A stretch of DNA of 64,000 nt from Croceicoccus naphthovorans (GTDB lineage Bacteria; Pseudomonadota; Alphaproteobacteria; Sphingomonadales; Sphingomonadaceae): positions 2,607,501 to 2,671,500 of the forward strand of contig NZ_CP011770.1 in NCBI RefSeq assembly GCF_001028705.1, in the 5' to 3' direction. Shown in pieces: positions 27,933-37,635 of this stretch (its first letter is position 1; every line of letters starts with the position of its first letter). A model generated the notes under the pieces. It saw only the letters and a program-made list of their open reading frames with translations, was not told the DNA's origin and ran no database searches. Position numbers and translations under genes: made by a program.

Positions 27933-29453
27933 TCAGAAGAAGCCGAGCGCCTTGGGGCTATAGCTGACCAGCATGTTCTTGGTCTGCTGATAGTGTTCCA
28001 GCATCATCTTGTGGTTTTCACGCCCGATGCCCGACTGCTTGTAACCACCGAACGCGGCATGCGCCGGATAAGCGTGGTAGCAGTTGGTCCAGACCCGGCC
28101 CGCCTGAATGGCACGGCCAAAGCGATAGCAGGTGTTGGCATCGCGGCTCCACACCCCGGCGCCAAGGCCATAAAGCGTGTCGTTCGCGATGGAGAGCGCC
28201 TCTTCATCGGACGAGAACTTTGTCACGGCGAGGACCGGACCGAAGATCTCTTCCTGGAAAACGCGCATCTTGTTGTGGCCTTCCAGCACCGTCGGCGTGA
28301 CGTAATAGCCTTCCGACAGTTCGCCTTCGTGCACGGCGCGGGTGCCGCCGGTCAGGACCTTGGCGCCCTCGTCCTTGCCGATGCCGATGTAGGACAGGAT
28401 CTTCTCAAGCTGGTCGTTCGAAGCCTGCGCCCCTATCATCGTGCTGGGATCGAGCGGGTTGCCCATCTTGATCGCCTCGACCCGCTTGATCGCGCGTTCC
28501 ATAAACGCGTCGTAAATGGATTCGTGCACCAGCGCGCGGCTGGGGCAGGTGCAGACTTCGCCCTGGTTCAGCGCAAACATGGCAAAGCCTTCCAGCGCCT
28601 TGTCGAAGTAATCATCGTCTTCGCGCATCACGTCGGCGAAGAAGATGTTCGGGCTCTTGCCGCCAAGCTCCAGCGTGCAGGGGATCAGGTTTTCGCTGGC
28701 ATACTGCATGATCAGCCGCCCGGTCGTCGTCTCGCCGGTAAAGGCGATCTTGGCGATGCGCTTGTTCGATGCCAGCGGCTTGCCCGCCTCTACGCCGAAA
28801 CCGTTCACGATGTTGAGCACGCCTTCGGGCAGCAGGTCGCCAATGAGCTCGGCAAGAACCATGATCGACATCGGGGTCTGCTCGGCAGGCTTCAGCACCA
28901 CGCAGTTGCCCGCAGCCAGTGCCGGGGCCAGCTTCCAGACTGCCATCAGCAGCGGGAAATTCCACGGGATGATCTGACCAACGACGCCCAGCGGTTCATG
29001 GAAGTGGTAGGCGACCGTATCGTGGTCGATTTCGGAAATCGCGCCTTCCTGGGCCCGCAGGCAGCCCGCGAAATAGCGGAAGTGATCGACGCCCAGCGGA
29101 AGATCGGCGGCGGTCGTTTCACGGATCGGCTTGCCATTGTCGATCGTCTCGACCAGCGCCAGCATATCGAGGTTGTCCTCCATGCGCTGCGCGATCCTGT
29201 TCAGGATATTGGCCCGCTCGGTCGTGCTGGTCCGCCCCCACGCATCCTTCGCGGCATGCGCGGCGTCGAGCGCAAGCTCGATGTCCTCAGCCGTACCTCG
29301 GGCGACCTGACACACCGGGCGGCCGGTCACTGGCGAGATATTGTCGAAGTATTGCCCCTTTACGGGCGCGACCCACTTGCCGCCGATGAAATTGTCGAAG
29401 CGGTCCTTGATAAGCGACTGTCCGCTGAACTTGCTGAGCGCCTGTTCCAGCAT
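27933..29453 (-). CDS. NAD-dependent (acet)aldehyde dehydrogenase, ExaC-like
   Basis: 506 residues, the exact size of ExaC. Aldehyde dehydrogenase fold with the cofactor site ([20 protein letters not shown]), FTGETTTGR, catalytic Glu in [12 protein letters not shown], and catalytic Cys in [11 protein letters not shown]. It oxidises the aldehyde made by the quinoprotein to the acid in the cytosol. ATG 29453 has GAGGAGAA just upstream; the longer frame starts with no RBS. A copy of the AAGGTRCAAT box lies about 65 bp upstream. Confidence 0.95.
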   Translation of the reverse strand: MLEQALSKFSGQSLIKDRFDNFIGGKWVAPVKGQYFDNISPVTGRPVCQVARGTAEDIELALDAAHAAKDAWGRTSTTERANILNRIAQRMEDNLDMLALVETIDNGKPIRETTAADLPLGVDHFRYFAGCLRAQEGAISEIDHDTVAYHFHEPLGVVGQIIPWNFPLLMAVWKLAPALAAGNCVVLKPAEQTPMSIMVLAELIGDLLPEGVLNIVNGFGVEAGKPLASNKRIAKIAFTGETTTGRLIMQYASENLIPCTLELGGKSPNIFFADVMREDDDYFDKALEGFAMFALNQGEVCTCPSRALVHESIYDAFMERAIKRVEAIKMGNPLDPSTMIGAQASNDQLEKILSYIGIGKDEGAKVLTGGTRAVHEGELSEGYYVTPTVLEGHNKMRVFQEEIFGPVLAVTKFSSDEEALSIANDTLYGLGAGVWSRDANTCYRFGRAIQAGRVWTNCYHAYPAHAAFGGYKQSGIGRENHKMMLEHYQQTKNMLVSYSPKALGFF

Positions 29454-29516
29454 AACCCTATTCTCCTCTCGCCAAAGCGTTTCGCCAGCCACTCTGCGCC
29501 CCGTACCTGCGGTCGC

Positions 29517-29531
29517 CAATTGTACCTTTGG
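29517..29531 (-). promoter_or_regulatory. Candidate regulator box upstream of the aldehyde dehydrogenase
   Basis: Read on the minus strand: CCAAAGGTACAATTG. Same core as at 21234-21248. It lies in the divergent region between this gene and the M20 hydrolase. Confidence 0.45.
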
Positions 29532-29631
29532 CGGAGACGGGGCCGACTGAGCAGGAGCTGCGACGGGTCGAGGGTTGGCACCGGGGCCTGCAAATGCCTA
29601 TCTTGGCAGGCAGGAACAGCAAGGAGACGGC

Positions 29632-30906
29632 GTGCCCCAAGTCGACATCGAACGCATCGAAAGCGACATCGTCGCCATATCCCGCTTCGGATTTAACGAG
29701 GCGGATCGCGGCGTCTATCGCCAGGGTTTCAGCGAGGCGGACATGGCTGCGCGCCAATGGTTACGCGATCGGTTCGAGGAACTGGGCATGGAGCACCGCA
29801 TGGACGGCGCCGGCAATGTGATCGGGCGTTTTGGCCCCGCCGACAAGCCCGCCGTGCTGATCGCCAGTCACATGGATTCGGTGCCCGCCAGCGGCATTTT
29901 CGACGGTGTGCTGGGTGTCGTGGCCGGTCTTGAAGTCGTTCGCGCGCTGAAAGATGCGGAGATCATCCCCGACTTCCCTATCGAGGTGATCGGCACCAGC
30001 GAAGAGGAGGGACGCTTCGGCGGTATGCTGGGCGCCCAGGCGATGACCGGCAAGCTGACACGCGAATGGCTGGATACGGCAAAGGACGAACATGGCTTCG
30101 CGCTGAAGGACGCGATGAGCATTGCCGGGCTCGATCCCTATGCTGCGCTCCACGCCTATCGCCGTCCCGACGAGATTCACGCATTTCTTGAACTGCACGT
30201 CGAGCAGGGCCCGGTGCTGGACCTTGAAAAGACCACCATCGGCGTCGTCGAGGGCATTTCCGGTGTGTTCAAATGGAATTGCCGCCTGATCGGCAAGGCC
30301 GACCACGCCGGAACCGCGCCGATGCATATGCGCGCCGATGCCCTGATGGGCATGGCCGACTTCGCGCATGAGATCGGGCGGATCATCGACGAACATGGCA
30401 CCGACAAGAGCCGGATCACCATCGGCCACGTCGCCTGCAAGCCGGGATTTCCGCACACCGTGCCGGGCGAAGTCGATTTCACCATCGTCGGCCGCGATTT
30501 GGACGAAGGCGTGATGACCGCGCTGGCAGAGGCCTGCGAACGCGTGTTGTCCAGCATCGCGCGAAAGCACAAGCTGCGTTTCGAATACGAACAGATGAGC
30601 TGGCTGAAGCCCGCCTATTGCGACGACGGGCTGATCACGATGATGAGCGCGAAGGCCGAAGAACTCGGCCTGTCGCACAAGACCATGCCATCAGGCGCGG
30701 GGCATGATGTGCAGTTCTTCTGCGAACACACCCGCGCGGGCCTGATCTTCGTGCCCAGCGTCGGCGGTGTCAGCCACGCACCCGATGAATGGACCCACTG
30801 GTCCGACATCGAACGCGGCACGCAGCTTTTGCTGGAATGCGTGATGGAACTGGCCTGCGAACAGAAAGACCTGGCCCCCGCCGGGCAGACTGCGAAGAGC
30901 CACTAG
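29632..30906 (+). CDS. M20-family Zn hydrolase (allantoate amidohydrolase / N-carbamoyl-amino-acid hydrolase type)
   Basis: 424 residues. Metal and catalytic motifs are ASHMDSVPASGIFDGVLGV, the GTSEEEGRFGG glutamates, LELHVEQGP, and SGAGHDVQFF. Such enzymes split carbamoyl or ureido groups from N-carbamoyl amino acids, allantoate or ureidoglycolate; the exact substrate is not readable. The GTG at 29632 has AAGGAG at ideal spacing and no better ATG exists. The next gene follows after 5 bp, suggesting cotranscription. Confidence 0.9.
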   Translation: MPQVDIERIESDIVAISRFGFNEADRGVYRQGFSEADMAARQWLRDRFEELGMEHRMDGAGNVIGRFGPADKPAVLIASHMDSVPASGIFDGVLGVVAGLEVVRALKDAEIIPDFPIEVIGTSEEEGRFGGMLGAQAMTGKLTREWLDTAKDEHGFALKDAMSIAGLDPYAALHAYRRPDEIHAFLELHVEQGPVLDLEKTTIGVVEGISGVFKWNCRLIGKADHAGTAPMHMRADALMGMADFAHEIGRIIDEHGTDKSRITIGHVACKPGFPHTVPGEVDFTIVGRDLDEGVMTALAEACERVLSSIARKHKLRFEYEQMSWLKPAYCDDGLITMMSAKAEELGLSHKTMPSGAGHDVQFFCEHTRAGLIFVPSVGGVSHAPDEWTHWSDIERGTQLLLECVMELACEQKDLAPAGQTAKSH

Positions 30907-30911
30907 CCCCC

Positions 30912-31484
30912 ATGAAATCCCGCCCGTTGCTTTGGCTGATCCTTGCCCTGCCCGGCATCTGGATGCTCTCGCGCTGGGCTTTCACGCCAGACGAATATGG
31001 CTACGGCCATTTCATAGGCGACAGCGGGGATTGGGCGGCATGGTTGCTGTTGGTAACGCTGGCGGTCACGCCGCTGCGCCTGCTTTTCCGCCGCTGGCGC
31101 TGGACCGCTTGGCTGATGCGGCGCAGGCGCGATCTGGGGGTGGCCAGCTTTGCCTATGCGGCGGGGCATACCGCGGCCTACCTGATCCGCAAGGGATCGC
31201 CCGAATTCGTACTGGCGGAGCTATCCACGCCCTACATCCTGCTCGGATGGTTGGCGCTGTTGCTGTTCGTGCCGCTGGCCGTGACGTCGAACGACGTTTC
31301 GGTGCGGCTATTGCGGCGGAGCTGGAAGCGGTTGCACCGGCTGGTCTATCCGGCGGCGGTGCTGACCTTCGCGCACTGGGCCCTGTCGGCCTTCGATCCG
31401 ACGACTGCCTATATCCACATCGGGATACTGGTCGCGATCGAAGGCCTCAGGATCGGATTGCAGCGACGTCAGAGGGTGACGTAG
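30912..31484 (+). CDS. Ferric reductase-like transmembrane protein (MsrQ/YedZ-like)
   Basis: 190 residues, about five to six membrane spans. Motifs MRRRRDLGVASFAYAAGH and RSWKRLHRLVYPAAVLTFAH hold the heme-binding histidines of the family. MsrQ normally feeds electrons to the periplasmic methionine sulfoxide reductase MsrP, but msrP is not adjacent. The 3' end overlaps the convergent lipoprotein gene by 16 nt. Confidence 0.82.
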   Translation: MKSRPLLWLILALPGIWMLSRWAFTPDEYGYGHFIGDSGDWAAWLLLVTLAVTPLRLLFRRWRWTAWLMRRRRDLGVASFAYAAGHTAAYLIRKGSPEFVLAELSTPYILLGWLALLLFVPLAVTSNDVSVRLLRRSWKRLHRLVYPAAVLTFAHWALSAFDPTTAYIHIGILVAIEGLRIGLQRRQRVT

Positions 31485-31975
31485 TTGCGGAAACGGGCGA
31501 CTTCCGCCTCGTCGACATATTTGCCCATTTCGCGGTCGAACACGGTCATGTCGTCATAAGGACGATATTCCAGGAACTCGTGCTCCATCTTGTCGGTCAT
31601 TCCGGGGATCAGGCGTAGCTCTTCCTCGGTACCCGAATTCAGGTTCACCGGCACGAAAACGCCGGTAAGCACGGTGGCGGCCTCTTCATCCGACAGCGTT
31701 TCGGTCAGCATCGAATGCAGATCGGTCACGCTGGCATAGGGCTGACCGGCGACGATGGCGGCCGCCAGTTCGGGCGAAACGCCATTGGCGGCGGCAAGCT
31801 GTTCCTCGGTCGCGGTGTTGGCGTCCAGAACGCCGGTTTCCACCATCGCCGCATCCGCGGCGGGATCGCTGGCCGCTTCGGTCGCGGTCGCTTCGGGCGC
31901 GGTATCCGCACCACCGGAACAGGCGGACAGGGCCACGGTCGACCCGGCAAGAACGGCAAGCATCAGTTTACGCAT
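31469..31975 (-). CDS. Lipoprotein with helix-hairpin-helix (ComEA-like) repeats
   Basis: 168 residues. The lipobox LSAC puts the lipid on Cys19. An Ala/Asp/Glu-rich linker (20-48) leads to two HhH-like units: DANTATEEQLAAANGVSPEL and VNLNSGTEEELRLIPGMTDK, each with the N-(S/T)A-(T/S)xExL pattern seen in ComEA DNA-binding domains. DNA binding is likely by fold but unproven; no competence genes are nearby. It is monocistronic. Confidence 0.75.
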   Translation of the reverse strand: MRKLMLAVLAGSTVALSACSGGADTAPEATATEAASDPAADAAMVETGVLDANTATEEQLAAANGVSPELAAAIVAGQPYASVTDLHSMLTETLSDEEAATVLTGVFVPVNLNSGTEEELRLIPGMTDKMEHEFLEYRPYDDMTVFDREMGKYVDEAEVARFRNYVTL

Positions 31976-32098
31976 TTCAATAGCCTCTTTTTGCTAGGGG
32001 TCCGCGGTAACACGCCTTGCATGTTTGCGAACCCCCTAACCCGGCACCCAACGATCCGACAGGATCGCAAGGCACAGGCATATTCAACGCGTTGCGCG

Positions 32099-33799
32099 TC
32101 AGTCGGTTTCGGTTGCGGGCTCTTCCGCTTCGAAGTCGTCAGTCGGCTCAGCCTTTGCAGGCGTGACCGGTGCGGCGGTTACACCCGCCCTGGCCAAACC
32201 TTCCAGCGATCCGCCATCAAGGCCCAGTTCCTTCATCAACCCATCGATCACCGGCGCCTGCGCGCGATAGGATAGCGCGGCGGTCAGCGCATCGCTGGCC
32301 AGATTGCCACCGCCCGGTCCAGCGGCCACAGGCTTGCCATCCGCTCCGCGCGCGCCGGTGATGCCGTCGACCTGCACGATCTTGATCGAATCGATGGCTT
32401 CCAGCGGCTTCGCACTTTCGCGGACGAGTTCGGGCAGGACCTTGAGCAGCGCCAGCTTCGTTTGCAGCGAGACCTGATCCATCGACAGGATGTTCGCCGC
32501 CTCGTTCACGGCACGCTGACCGGCGGCCTCCACCTCGAACCGCACTCGGTCGGCTTCGGCGCGCAGCTTTTCTGCCTCGGCCTCGCCCTCTGCTTCCAGC
32601 CTTGCGGCTTCGGCGCGGTTGCGGGCGGCGTCGCGCTCTGCCTCCGCCTCGACCTTGACGCGGATGGCATCGCGTTCGGCGATCTTGGCCGCTTCGATCA
32701 GCTGGATGCGCTTGTCACGCTCTGCGACCTCGGTTTCGCGGCTGGTCGCGACCTGCTCCTCTGCGGCGACGGCCTTGGCGCGGGCCTCGTCGGCTTCGGC
32801 CTTGGCCTGGCTTTCCTCGCGGCTCTTGTTCTGGACCGCGATCTGCTGTTCCTGACGCGCGATTTCCAGCGCACGCTGCTGATCGATGCGGGCTTCCTCG
32901 ACAAGGCGGTCGGCCTCGATCTGCTGCGCATCGACCTGCTTCTTAGCCTCGATCCGCGCGGCATCGGCTTCGCGGTTGCGCTCGGCCTGTTCGCGGGCGA
33001 TTTCGGCGGTCTGGGCGGCGCGGCGCACCTCGACCTCACGCTCTTGCTCCAGCCGGGCGTACTCCTGATCGCGGCCGATCTCGAACGAGCGCTGTGCGGC
33101 TTCCAAGTTCTTGGTCTCCATCTGCACGCGCGTGTCCTGCTCGATATCGTTGCGCAGCTTCTTTCGCGCTTCGATCTGCTCGGTCAGCTTAGTCAGACCC
33201 TCTGCGTCAAACGCGTTGTTTGCGTTGAAATGCTCGATGGAGGTCTGGTCGAGACCGGTAAGCGAGACCGATTCCAGTTCCAGCCCGTTCATCGCAAGGT
33301 CGTTCGACGATACCTGTTGCACCTTCTGCACGAAGTCCGCGCGCTGTTCGTGCAGCTCATTCATCGTCATCCCCGCCGCGACCGAACGCAGCGCGTCGAC
33401 GAATTTGCCCTCGACAAGGTCCTTCAGCGCCTCAGGATGCATCGTCCGTTCGCCCAGCGTCTGCGCGGCCATCGCGATGGCGTTGGCATCGGGGCGAACG
33501 CGGACGTAGAATTCGGCCTTGACGTCGATGCGCAGCCGGTCGAGCGTGATCAGCGCGTCCTGATTTTTCCGCTCTACAGCAAGGCGCACGGTGTTCATGT
33601 TCACCGGCATCGTTTCGTGCAGCACCGGCAGGACCATAGCGCCGCCGTTCATAACGACTTTTTCGCCGCCCCAGCCCGTGCGAACAAAGCCCACCTGTTT
33701 GGTTGCGCGACGATAAAGCCGGGTGATCATGAAGGCGATGATGAGCAGGACGACGAGCCCTGTCCCAGCCATGATGCCGATGGTAATCAACTGATCCAT
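32099..33799 (-). CDS. Flotillin family protein (YqiK-like)
   Basis: 566 residues. One N-terminal membrane span (about 5-26), an SPFH/Band 7 domain (about 35-200; GGEKVVMNGGAMVLPVLHE), then a very long Ala/Glu/Arg coiled coil (about 215-430) and the flotillin C-terminal part (NEAANILSMDQVSLQTKLALL), ending with an acidic tail. It scaffolds membrane microdomains. The partner yqiJ-like gene lies 13 bp upstream in the same operon. Confidence 0.92.
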   Translation of the reverse strand: MDQLITIGIMAGTGLVVLLIIAFMITRLYRRATKQVGFVRTGWGGEKVVMNGGAMVLPVLHETMPVNMNTVRLAVERKNQDALITLDRLRIDVKAEFYVRVRPDANAIAMAAQTLGERTMHPEALKDLVEGKFVDALRSVAAGMTMNELHEQRADFVQKVQQVSSNDLAMNGLELESVSLTGLDQTSIEHFNANNAFDAEGLTKLTEQIEARKKLRNDIEQDTRVQMETKNLEAAQRSFEIGRDQEYARLEQEREVEVRRAAQTAEIAREQAERNREADAARIEAKKQVDAQQIEADRLVEEARIDQQRALEIARQEQQIAVQNKSREESQAKAEADEARAKAVAAEEQVATSRETEVAERDKRIQLIEAAKIAERDAIRVKVEAEAERDAARNRAEAARLEAEGEAEAEKLRAEADRVRFEVEAAGQRAVNEAANILSMDQVSLQTKLALLKVLPELVRESAKPLEAIDSIKIVQVDGITGARGADGKPVAAGPGGGNLASDALTAALSYRAQAPVIDGLMKELGLDGGSLEGLARAGVTAAPVTPAKAEPTDDFEAEEPATETD

Positions 33800-33812
33800 G
33801 TGCGTACCCCCT

Positions 33813-34439
33813 TTAATGCGTTAGCCGGAACGGTTCGGAACCGCCGATGGCAAAGAAAACCTGATCCTCACGGCGGACGAGCATGACCTCGTCACCCTCG
33901 ATGAATTCGATCGCGTCCTCGTGCGGCTCGACCATCACGTTATGCGATTGGCCGAACCGGTCGGTGACTTGCGCCCGCGCCGGGCTGCCCCGCCGCGCGG
34001 TGCCGATGGAGATGGTGCCGCGCCGGCCCAACAATTCGTCGATAGACACCGCCGTGGTCTCGTCGCGTGGCCAGATGCGGGCCAGCGGTCGTGCGAGGAT
34101 GCCGGTTGCCGGCAGCGCGGCGATCACGCCCATCGCGGTCGCGGGCAGCGCCGGCAAAGGCGCGCCGATCAGTCCATCAAGCAATTGCTGAATCGACAGG
34201 CCGAGCAGCCCGAAACTGGCGCAAAACAGCGCCAACCATGCCACCAGCGGCAAACGGTCCAACCCGATCAGGCTGGCCAGCCCGCCCATCAGGTCGGCCC
34301 CATCCGCCCCGTCGACATCGACGTCGCCATCGAAATCCGGACCGAAATCGCCAAGCCCGATCAGTTGCACGATCAGCAACAGCAGAAGAAACGCCAAGGC
34401 CACCGCGAACGGTGTGTTGTGTGGCGCAAGAATATCCAT
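33813..34439 (-). CDS. YqiJ-like membrane protein with NfeD/OB-fold C-terminus
   Basis: 208 residues. Three to four hydrophobic helices (about 10-31, 62-90, 97-115), an acidic loop with repeated DGD/DGAD, and a C-terminal OB-fold domain (RRGTISIGTARRGSPARAQV ... EGDEVMLVRREDQVFF). YqiJ proteins pair with YqiK flotillins, as here. It precedes the flotillin gene by 13 bp. Confidence 0.87.
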   Translation of the reverse strand: MDILAPHNTPFAVALAFLLLLLIVQLIGLGDFGPDFDGDVDVDGADGADLMGGLASLIGLDRLPLVAWLALFCASFGLLGLSIQQLLDGLIGAPLPALPATAMGVIAALPATGILARPLARIWPRDETTAVSIDELLGRRGTISIGTARRGSPARAQVTDRFGQSHNVMVEPHEDAIEFIEGDEVMLVRREDQVFFAIGGSEPFRLTH

Positions 34440-34495
34440 TTCCCACCCCTTTTCCCAAGGGGAAGGATGGCAGGAAATTGTTGCATTTCATACCG

Positions 34496-34520
34496 AAATC
34501 GGACGCTCGATGTCCGATTT
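34496..34520 (-). terminator. Terminator-like hairpin downstream of asnB
   Basis: Perfect 9-bp stem AAATCGGAC/GTCCGATTT around a 7-nt loop, 17 nt past the asnB stop and 56 nt before the yqiJ start. The stem's own T's give a short U-tract on either strand. Confidence 0.6.
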
Positions 34521-34537
34521 TCGGCCACAGAGAAGCG

Positions 34538-36481
34538 CTAGCCTTCGATCAGTTCATCAATGGCGTGCAGCGCGATCGCGTGGTTCAGGATGATGTCCTT
34601 GCGCGTGTTCTGGGCATGGTCGTCGCTCTTGCGATAATCCTCGATAGACCGGCGCAGCTTCGCCTCGTCGAAGATGCCGTGCTCGGCGATTTCCGCGCTC
34701 GATAGCCACTTCTCGATCAGCTTGTCGATTTCCGCCGCCTTTGCCCTATCGGTATGCGCGGGCGGGGCCATGAAGGCGAACTTCTCGCGCTTGTAGAGCA
34801 CTTCGGGAAGGACGTGTTTCATCGCCTCACGTACGACCCACTTTTCGATACCGTCGCGGATGCGGACATGAGGCGGAATGCGCAGGGCCAGTTCGGCAAC
34901 GTGGTGGTCGAGGAAGGCCGGACGGCTTTCGAGGCTGTTCGCCATGTCCACCCGGTCGCCGCCCCAGTTCAGGATCTGCCCTTCCAGCATCGTCTTGATC
35001 CACGAATACTGCACCTTGTCGAGCACGTGGCGACCATCGAGCATCGACTTGTCGAGGCTATAAGCGATCGCCGCGACCGGGTCATAGTCGCCCAGCTTCG
35101 CCTTGAATTCGTCCGACAGCAGCGGCTTTACGCGTTCCAGCACCAGCATCCACGGCTGAATCCAGGACGGAGTGAAGCCCATCACTTCCTCGAAGGCGGG
35201 GTGGCTGATCTGCTTTTCGGCCAGCACCGAGCCGGAGAAGATCGCGTTGCGCTTCTTCATGTCCTCGCCCGCTGCGGTCTCGGCATAGGCGGGGTCGTGC
35301 AGGAAATAATCGGCCTTGAACTGGGCATAACCGCCGAACAGTTCGTCGCTGCCCTCGCCAGTGATAACGACCTTGTAGCCGACCTTGCGCACGTGTTCGC
35401 TCATCAGCATCTTGGCGACGCCGAGCGTGTTGTAGAACGTGCGTTCGGAGTAATAGACCGCCTTCTCGAAATTTTCTCCGTAGAGATCGACGGCCTTGAT
35501 GTTCAGGATGTCCTGATCCGCACCCGCCATCTCGGCCATCTCAGTGGCGATATGCGCTTCGTCGTAGCGGTCATCGTCGAAACTGATGGTGAAGGCCTTG
35601 ACCGGCGACTGCTGGATCGCGGCGGCCATGCCGAGGATCGAGCAGCTGTCGATCCCGCCCGAAAGATAGCAGGCGACCGGAACGTCGGCCTCCAGCCGAA
35701 GGGTGATCGATTCCACCAGCGCGCGACGGACGTTCTCGATGTGCTCCTCATCGGGCAGGTCGTCGTGCTCGCCTTCCAGCGGGAACTCCGCGTCCCAATA
35801 GCGACGCTCCTCGACCTCGTAATCGTCGCCTTTTCGCGTCACGATCACCATGTGGCCGGGCTTCAGCGCGTGGATATCCTCAAACAGGGTCATGCCCGGC
35901 ACCATCACCTGCATCATCTGGTGAAGCTGCGCCTTGGGACAGACCTTGCGCGGCACATCGGGGTGGGCAAGCATCGCCTTGATCTCGCTGCCCCAGAACA
36001 TGCCCTTTTCGCCCTTATGGTAATATAGTGGGCGGATGCCGAACCGGTCGCGGACCAGGATCAGCTGCTGCTTTTGTTCGTCGAACAGCGCAAAGGCGAA
36101 TTCGCCGCGCAAGTGGTGGACGAAATCCAGCCCGTGCTTGTGATACAGCTTCATCGCGATCTCTGAATCCGACCGCGTGTTGAACCAGTACCCGTCGGTG
36201 CGCAGCAGGCCCCTGATGCGCTTGTAGTCGTAGAATTCGCCGTTGACGGTCAACTTCAGGTGCCCCGTCCCGTCATCCTCGCGCCCGTGGATCGGCTGCG
36301 TCCCGCTATCCAGGCCGATGATCGACAGGCGCGTGTGCACCATCGCCAGCCCGTTGTCGGGATCGTGCAGAAAACCGTACCCGTCGGGGCCGCGGTGATA
36401 CATCCGGTCCGCCATCAGCTTCGTATGGGTTTCGGTCTGGTCGTCGTAGTGGGGGCTCCACAGCCCGGCGATGCCACACAT
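34538..36481 (-). CDS. asnB: Asparagine synthetase (glutamine-hydrolysing)
   Basis: 647 residues. Class II glutaminase with catalytic Cys2 (MCGIAGLW), RLSIIGLDSG, and NGEFYDYK; then the synthetase domain with the ATP loop YLSGGIDSCSILG (about residue 280) and GEGSDELFGGYAQF. It makes Asn from Asp, Gln and ATP. Length is in the normal upper range for bacterial AsnB. No exopolysaccharide genes are nearby, which argues for Asn synthesis rather than an exosortase-linked amidotransferase. 59 bp downstream of pyrB on the same strand. Confidence 0.93.
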   Translation of the reverse strand: MCGIAGLWSPHYDDQTETHTKLMADRMYHRGPDGYGFLHDPDNGLAMVHTRLSIIGLDSGTQPIHGREDDGTGHLKLTVNGEFYDYKRIRGLLRTDGYWFNTRSDSEIAMKLYHKHGLDFVHHLRGEFAFALFDEQKQQLILVRDRFGIRPLYYHKGEKGMFWGSEIKAMLAHPDVPRKVCPKAQLHQMMQVMVPGMTLFEDIHALKPGHMVIVTRKGDDYEVEERRYWDAEFPLEGEHDDLPDEEHIENVRRALVESITLRLEADVPVACYLSGGIDSCSILGMAAAIQQSPVKAFTISFDDDRYDEAHIATEMAEMAGADQDILNIKAVDLYGENFEKAVYYSERTFYNTLGVAKMLMSEHVRKVGYKVVITGEGSDELFGGYAQFKADYFLHDPAYAETAAGEDMKKRNAIFSGSVLAEKQISHPAFEEVMGFTPSWIQPWMLVLERVKPLLSDEFKAKLGDYDPVAAIAYSLDKSMLDGRHVLDKVQYSWIKTMLEGQILNWGGDRVDMANSLESRPAFLDHHVAELALRIPPHVRIRDGIEKWVVREAMKHVLPEVLYKREKFAFMAPPAHTDRAKAAEIDKLIEKWLSSAEIAEHGIFDEAKLRRSIEDYRKSDDHAQNTRKDIILNHAIALHAIDELIEG

Positions 36482-36540
36482 GGGTCGTCTTGTTCCTTAC
36501 GGTCTGATGGGGCGCACGATGGCCCGGCTGATCTTGTAAA

Positions 36541-37635
36541 TCAGGCGATGAATTCTCTGGGTACGACATGCCGCACCCGGCCGAATATCGCGATCAGCAG
36601 CGCCTGGCGCAGCCAGACCGCGCCATCGGCCTGATTGAAATAGAGGTTGTGCTGGGTCGCATCGAGGTCGGTCGAAAGCTCTGGCCCGCGCGCCAGCGGA
36701 TGCAGGATCACGGTGTCCGGCTTCAACTGGCTCTGATTCGAAAGCGAAAACGCATCGCCCAGAAACCGGTATCCGTCGCCCAGAAACGCAATGGCGTTCA
36801 TGTAGATCACGTCGAGATATTCGAGGCTCTGTTCGAGATTTCGGCTGAAATCGATGGTGATCGGGCTGCTGTTCGTCATTTCGCGGATCTCATCGCCAAG
36901 CGGGTCGGCCATTTCCGAGAAAATCGTGATGTGATTGATGTTTTCGTGAAACAGCAAGGCCAGCGTCAGAAAGCTTTTCACCGTGCGCATGTTGCCCGGC
37001 GTGCCGATGATGCCGATGTTCAACCGGAACTTCTCGGGCAATTTCCCGAACGCGATCTCGGGCCGCCACTTCATCAGCGCATACCAGTCGGCCAGCGCCT
37101 GCGTCGGGTGTTCGTCCGAACCGTTGCCGCCGTTGATCAGCGGTATGCGCAGGTATTCGCACAGGTCCTGCACCGATTCCTGCGCCGTGTGCCGCATGAC
37201 GACGACATCGGCATAGGAATTGAACATCTGCCCGATGTCGCGCATCGATTCGCCCTTGGCCACGCCGGTCGTCTTGGCGTCGGCCACGCTCAGCGTCTTG
37301 CCGCCGACGTGAAGCATCGCGCTTTCGAACGAAAGGCGGGTGCGCGTGCTGGGTTCGAAAAACGCAGCGGCAAGGATCTTGTCCTCCAGCGCGTGCCCGG
37401 ACTCGAACTTGCGCAGCTGCATATAAGCGGCCAGCTTCATGATCTCTCGCATCAGCGGGAGGTCAAACTGTGCGGCGGACAGGATCGACTGATCGTGCAG
37501 CCGATCCAGCTGCGTCAAATCCAGCTTGGGCGAATGGTCCAGCATCGTCTGCGGATCGGGGCAATTGCCCAGCCGCCCATCGCGGCGCAGGGGATCGGCC
37601 GAATGATCGACCTGTTTCGCGGAAAGGATGCTCAC
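36541..37635 (-). CDS. pyrB: Aspartate carbamoyltransferase catalytic subunit
   Basis: 364 residues from the GTG at 37635, which sits in a GTGA overlap with the stop of the small membrane ORF; an internal ATG at 37545 would give 334. Carbamoyl phosphate site FFEPSTRTRLSFESA, then DEHPTQALADWYALMKW, and the active-site loop HPLARGPEL, where the usual HPLPR has Ala. First committed step of pyrimidine synthesis. No pyrI or pyrC is adjacent. Being coupled to a transporter gene is unusual for pyrB. Confidence 0.9.
   Translation of the reverse strand: MSILSAKQVDHSADPLRRDGRLGNCPDPQTMLDHSPKLDLTQLDRLHDQSILSAAQFDLPLMREIMKLAAYMQLRKFESGHALEDKILAAAFFEPSTRTRLSFESAMLHVGGKTLSVADAKTTGVAKGESMRDIGQMFNSYADVVVMRHTAQESVQDLCEYLRIPLINGGNGSDEHPTQALADWYALMKWRPEIAFGKLPEKFRLNIGIIGTPGNMRTVKSFLTLALLFHENINHITIFSEMADPLGDEIREMTNSSPITIDFSRNLEQSLEYLDVIYMNAIAFLGDGYRFLGDAFSLSNQSQLKPDTVILHPLARGPELSTDLDATQHNLYFNQADGAVWLRQALLIAIFGRVRHVVPREFIA

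Noticed and set aside
27993..29696. 567-codon plus-strand frame opposite the aldehyde dehydrogenase
   Set aside because: Shadow frame; the minus-strand gene shows complete catalytic motifs.
32462..33886. 474-codon frame opposite the flotillin coiled coil
   Set aside because: The Leu/Gly/Asp-rich repeat pattern is produced by the complementary strand of Ala/Glu/Arg coiled-coil codons.
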